A stretch of DNA of 64,000 bases from Ctena decussata (taxonomy: Eukaryota; Mollusca; Bivalvia; Lucinida; Lucinidae). The DNA is taken from contig OZ022507.1 of the NCBI GenBank assembly GCA_963989385.1, positions 58,973,400-59,037,399 on the forward strand. The letters run 5' to 3'. The notes beneath the pieces were generated by a model, which was not told where the DNA came from, searched no databases, and saw only the letters and a program-made list of their open reading frames with translations. Positions 61,901 through 64,000 of this stretch are shown here, one piece after another. Positions within the stretch are counted from its first letter, which is position 1. Each line of letters starts with the position of its first letter. A program made the position numbers and the translations under genes.

Positions 61901-64000
61901 GCAGGTGCGGACGACTTGGTTTTGATTGAAACATGCCCTGTTTACTTGTAGGGTATAGGATCCCGTCACAAGTTTCAACTTTGTTTTCAACCGAGTCACA
62001 TCTCTCACATCCCGGGTATGCTGTATCAGCCAATGCTTCTTGCCTGGGCTATAATCTTGGAAGTTGAGATACTGCAGAGATGGATAAAGGGAAGCCCTTT
62101 CCTTGGTTCTTGTACACCAGTAACCATTGACGCCCCTATTCACCGTGGCCTTCCATTTAGACTTTGTAGGGGGATCATTCAGTAGGGTCCAGGAATCAGG
62201 TAGATTATATTTTATAAGGAGCCTTCGGATGGCTATGTACCAGCTGCTACTGTCCATACCTTTTACAGAGAGCTGACGCCTAGCGAGTCGCTTCTCTACT
62301 GTAGACTCCTCTAGCCTGCAAATGTTCCCAAACAATGATAAGGCCCTCTTGTGAACAACTGCCTCAACAGGTATGGTGCCAGAAATGATATAGACTGCCG
62401 GGTCTGCTACAGTTTCAGGGAGTGATAACACCTGCTTTAGGAACTTCTTATATACCCTTTCCAGTTTGTCGATCAGAGTTTTGTTGGGAAGGATCACTTC
62501 CAGACCATATACAAGGACAGGTAAAACATACGTATGGACTAGGTGAATTGACGTTTCAGGATCTAAGCCGTTCTCACCATGGAGGCCAGCAGCCATGAGT
62601 CCATAGATTGTTCGACGTGCTTTCTTTATGTTTTCTTCAACCGCCGTGTCTTGGCTATTTGCGGATCTCATTATACCCATATGCATGGTCACCTGCACCA
62701 CCGGCATAGTCTGCCCTTTCATATTAATGGGCGCGTCTTCCGGGTCTTGGGCCTTGAGGTTCAGGAGAATCTCGAGTATCACACTCTTCACAGGCTGCAA
62801 GAGGTAATGCTCCAAGCAGCTATAATCGACAGCTATATTGATCAGTGACTGCAAATCGTCTCGTCTGTCTGAGGCTAGAACCATATCATCTGCACATGTT
62901 GGTGCAACACAGGGTATTTCCCCAACATGAGCTCCTATACCAGGTACAATAAGTCGATCAAGTAGGTTGTTCTCATAGAGTTTGTAAAGGTCTGTACTAA
63001 GTATACCCCCTTGGCGGACTCCCTGCTGGACTTTAAAGGCATCTGAATATGCACCCTTCCACTTAATTACTGACTCCGCGTCTTGGTGTAAGGAATGAAG
63101 CAAGGTCCATGTAGCTCCCTCTACCCCTATGTGGAATAATTTTCGAAGTAAGCTTGCATGGGAGACCACATCAAACGCCGCCTTTACATCTAAAAAGGCT
63201 ATATATAGAGGTTTTCGGTGATCCCTGTATTCTCTAATAACTTCCTCGAGTATTAGTGAGCAGTTCATAGGAGATGAATGGCGGGTAAATCCACGTTGGA
63301 GGTTATTCTGTTTGTCTTCAATAATCGGTTGTATTCGTTTTCTCAATAGGACTTCAACAATTTTTGTAATAGTTGGAAGGATTGTTATACCTCTGTAGTT
63401 CTTCGCATCACCACTAGATCCTTTGTTTTTGAAAATGGGATTGAGGACTCCAATTTTGAGGGCATCAGTTATCTTTCCCTGCTCGAAAACATGATTGATC
63501 AACACGGTCAGATACTGCATAACCTCTTCACCACCATAGAGCAAATGCTCTGCCTGTACACCATGGTAATCTGGGGCCTTCCCTTTATTGAGAGATGCAA
63601 CAGCTTCTTTCACCTGGTCAACTGTGATGGACTCAACCTCACTCTGCTCTGGGCACATATCTATGTACCAGTGAAAAAAGTCAGTGAAAATGAAAGTCCG
63701 GTATTTGAAAGCTAAACTAAGCTTCGGCTGAGGCCATCAAATCGGAAATTAGGCATCATTTTTTATGTTTGTATATTTAATCCAAGCAGGATAGTATCTG
63801 TTGATATTTCGGAAAGAAAGAGTGTTACAATTTACAGACAGAACCCATACTACTTGCTTTGTAAAGCAAAATCAATAAGAAAATTCAGTTTACAGTGAGT
63901 ATATCAAGAAAACTTTACAAGTTTCTTGTTGAGAAAAAAAGTTTTAAAAGAGAAATAAATATCTACCATCCTACACCTCCTCCATTGTGAAGAGCTACCC
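58818..64000 (-). CDS. UROC1: urocanate hydratase (urocanase), last four exons
   Basis: Adds water to urocanate to give 4-imidazolone-5-propionate, the second step of histidine degradation, using tightly bound NAD+ in the cytosol. Exons at 64000-63967 (cut by the edge), 61085-61037, 59727-59677 and 58958-58818 join in phase to ALHNGGGVGWGEVINGGFG, LVLDGTNDAESRAKKMLSWD, VSNGVARRSWSGNNKAEETI and a tail ending EDESLLDRALKE with TGA. These match the C-terminal end of animal urocanases (GGGVG, GFG..LDG, ML.WDV.NGVARR.W). A LINE lies in the intron after the first of these exons, a palindromic MITE and a pogo-like MITE in the next intron, and another palindromic element starts 12 nt past the stop. 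Same strand as HAL, 37 kb away. Confidence 0.95.
59677..59727 (-). CDS. UROC1: UROC1 exon, 51 nt
   Basis: Acceptor TACTTTACAG; DAESRAKKMLSWDVSNG in 17 codons, donor GGG|GTAAGA. Confidence 0.95.
59790..59998. mobile_element. pogo/Tigger-like MITE, 209 bp, in UROC1 intron
   Basis: Inverted ends CAGTCAAGTCTCGACATCTC and GATATCGAGAGTTGACTG flanked by TA on both sides, as expected of Tc1/mariner-pogo elements. Confidence 0.8.
60382..60617. mobile_element. palindromic MITE family P1, copy 8, in UROC1 intron
   Basis: Full-length copy; CATAT lies before the left end and ATATG after the right end. Confidence 0.85.
61037..61085 (-). CDS. UROC1: UROC1 exon, 49 nt
   Basis: Acceptor TTCCATCCAG; completes Trp, then GEVINGGFGLVLDGTN, donor ACAAAT|GTAAGT. 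Confidence 0.95.
61165..61215 (+). repeat. direct repeat flanking the LINE, left copy
   Basis: Begins GCATCATTTTTT and ends ATAGTAACTGTTG; pairs with 63753-63802 with roughly seven differences plus a one-base length change. Confidence 0.6.
61216..63750 (-). mobile_element. 5'-truncated LINE in UROC1 intron
   Basis: The element holds the reverse transcriptase ORF and about 190 nt of 3' sequence containing a (TAC)n stretch (61398-61417, minus strand), like the short tandem tails of some non-LTR clades. Imperfect 51-52 nt direct copies lie outside both ends (61165-61215 and 63753-63802). The boundaries are inferred from these. Confidence 0.65.
61595..63658 (-). CDS. non-LTR retrotransposon reverse transcriptase ORF (687 codons), 5'-truncated element
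   Basis: An uninterrupted reverse transcriptase of the LINE type. Residues near the start read VASLNKGKAPDYHGVQAEHL, the conserved entry to the domain; YRGITILPTITKIVE follows, then FLDVKAAFDVV (motif A), QQGVRQGGILSTDLY (motif B) and CADDMVLAS, where the usual Tyr or Phe before ADD is Cys (motif C). The C-terminus holds a CxxC...HxxxxC knuckle (CMMCHSNDETTEHFLLSC). No endonuclease domain is seen: the open frame continues only about 25 codons upstream of the first Met to a stop near 63735. It lies in a UROC1 intron, same strand. The clade was not determined. Confidence 0.9.
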   Translation of the reverse strand: MCPEQSEVESITVDQVKEAVASLNKGKAPDYHGVQAEHLLYGGEEVMQYLTVLINHVFEQGKITDALKIGVLNPIFKNKGSSGDAKNYRGITILPTITKIVEVLLRKRIQPIIEDKQNNLQRGFTRHSSPMNCSLILEEVIREYRDHRKPLYIAFLDVKAAFDVVSHASLLRKLFHIGVEGATWTLLHSLHQDAESVIKWKGAYSDAFKVQQGVRQGGILSTDLYKLYENNLLDRLIVPGIGAHVGEIPCVAPTCADDMVLASDRRDDLQSLINIAVDYSCLEHYLLQPVKSVILEILLNLKAQDPEDAPINMKGQTMPVVQVTMHMGIMRSANSQDTAVEENIKKARRTIYGLMAAGLHGENGLDPETSIHLVHTYVLPVLVYGLEVILPNKTLIDKLERVYKKFLKQVLSLPETVADPAVYIISGTIPVEAVVHKRALSLFGNICRLEESTVEKRLARRQLSVKGMDSSSWYIAIRRLLIKYNLPDSWTLLNDPPTKSKWKATVNRGVNGYWCTRTKERASLYPSLQYLNFQDYSPGKKHWLIQHTRDVRDVTRLKTKLKLVTGSYTLQVNRACFNQNQVVRTCMMCHSNDETTEHFLLSCDSLAEARRPMLDRLMGLATRLLNTHIDSDTVVQLILDCSGIFDCTSSESYETVLRALERQSISLCHSLHVERYKRLSLIPRRKR
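63753..63802 (+). repeat. direct repeat flanking the LINE, right copy
   Basis: Begins GCATCATTTTTT and ends ATAGTATCTGTTG; partner of 61165-61215. Confidence 0.6.
63967..64000 (-). CDS. UROC1: UROC1 exon, partial at window edge
   Basis: Reads VALHNGGGVG plus two bases of Trp before donor GGATG|GTAGAT. The Gly-rich motif is a urocanase signature. Confidence 0.93.

Overview
The window reads as nuclear DNA of an invertebrate animal, most likely a bivalve mollusc. Coding sequence is split into short exons (14 to 275 nt) with GT-AG junctions in AT-rich DNA, and most of the rest is palindromic MITE-like elements, tRNA-derived SINEs, LINE pieces, and elements built from arrays of about 155-180 bp monomers, a mix common in bivalve genomes. 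The assignment to bivalves is inference; no species marker was seen.

Five host genes can be supported exon by exon. (1) Histidine ammonia-lyase (HAL), minus strand, 21651 down to 2679: twelve exons cover the N-terminal half, including the Ala-Ser-Gly cofactor motif; the 3' end lies left of the window. (2) A 55-residue one-helix protein in two exons, plus strand, 23517-26237, probably TOM6 (TOMM6). (3) Sm protein F (SNRPF), minus strand, 38323-33976, three exons carrying all residues except the initiator Met. (4) Mediator subunit 20 (MED20), plus strand, 50310-55641, four exons including a 14-nt first coding exon. (5) The 3' end of urocanate hydratase (UROC1), minus strand, 64000-58818, four exons, cut by the right edge.

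HAL and UROC1 catalyse the first two steps of histidine breakdown (histidine to urocanate to imidazolonepropionate) and lie 37 kb apart on the same strand. HAL and SNRPF are neighbours in the human genome, and so are TOMM6 and MED20, so the window appears to hold two old linkage groups interleaved, with UROC1 added.

Layout: 1-2.6 kb, pogo-like MITE and an inverted repeat pair; 2.7-21.7 kb, HAL with introns full of elements (tandem-core elements at 4.7-6.0, 7.2-8.0 and 19.1-20.2 kb, a 2.8-kb long-TIR element at 6.8-9.6 kb, palindromic MITEs, ACGTC-rich palindromes); 21.7-29.2 kb, LINE pieces and TOMM6, whose intron holds a 2-kb element with a hAT-like element nested inside; 29.2-33.9 kb, a tandem-core element and SINEs; 34-38.3 kb, SNRPF; 38.7-51.4 kb, a repeat-rich block with a 2.3-kb TIR element and four foldback-type elements whose inverted ends are short tandem arrays; 50.3-55.6 kb, MED20; 57.4-64 kb, a tandem-core element, then UROC1 with a LINE (687-codon reverse transcriptase ORF) in an intron.

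Splice sites were placed by reading frame, phase agreement and remembered family sequence; no alignment or transcript was available.
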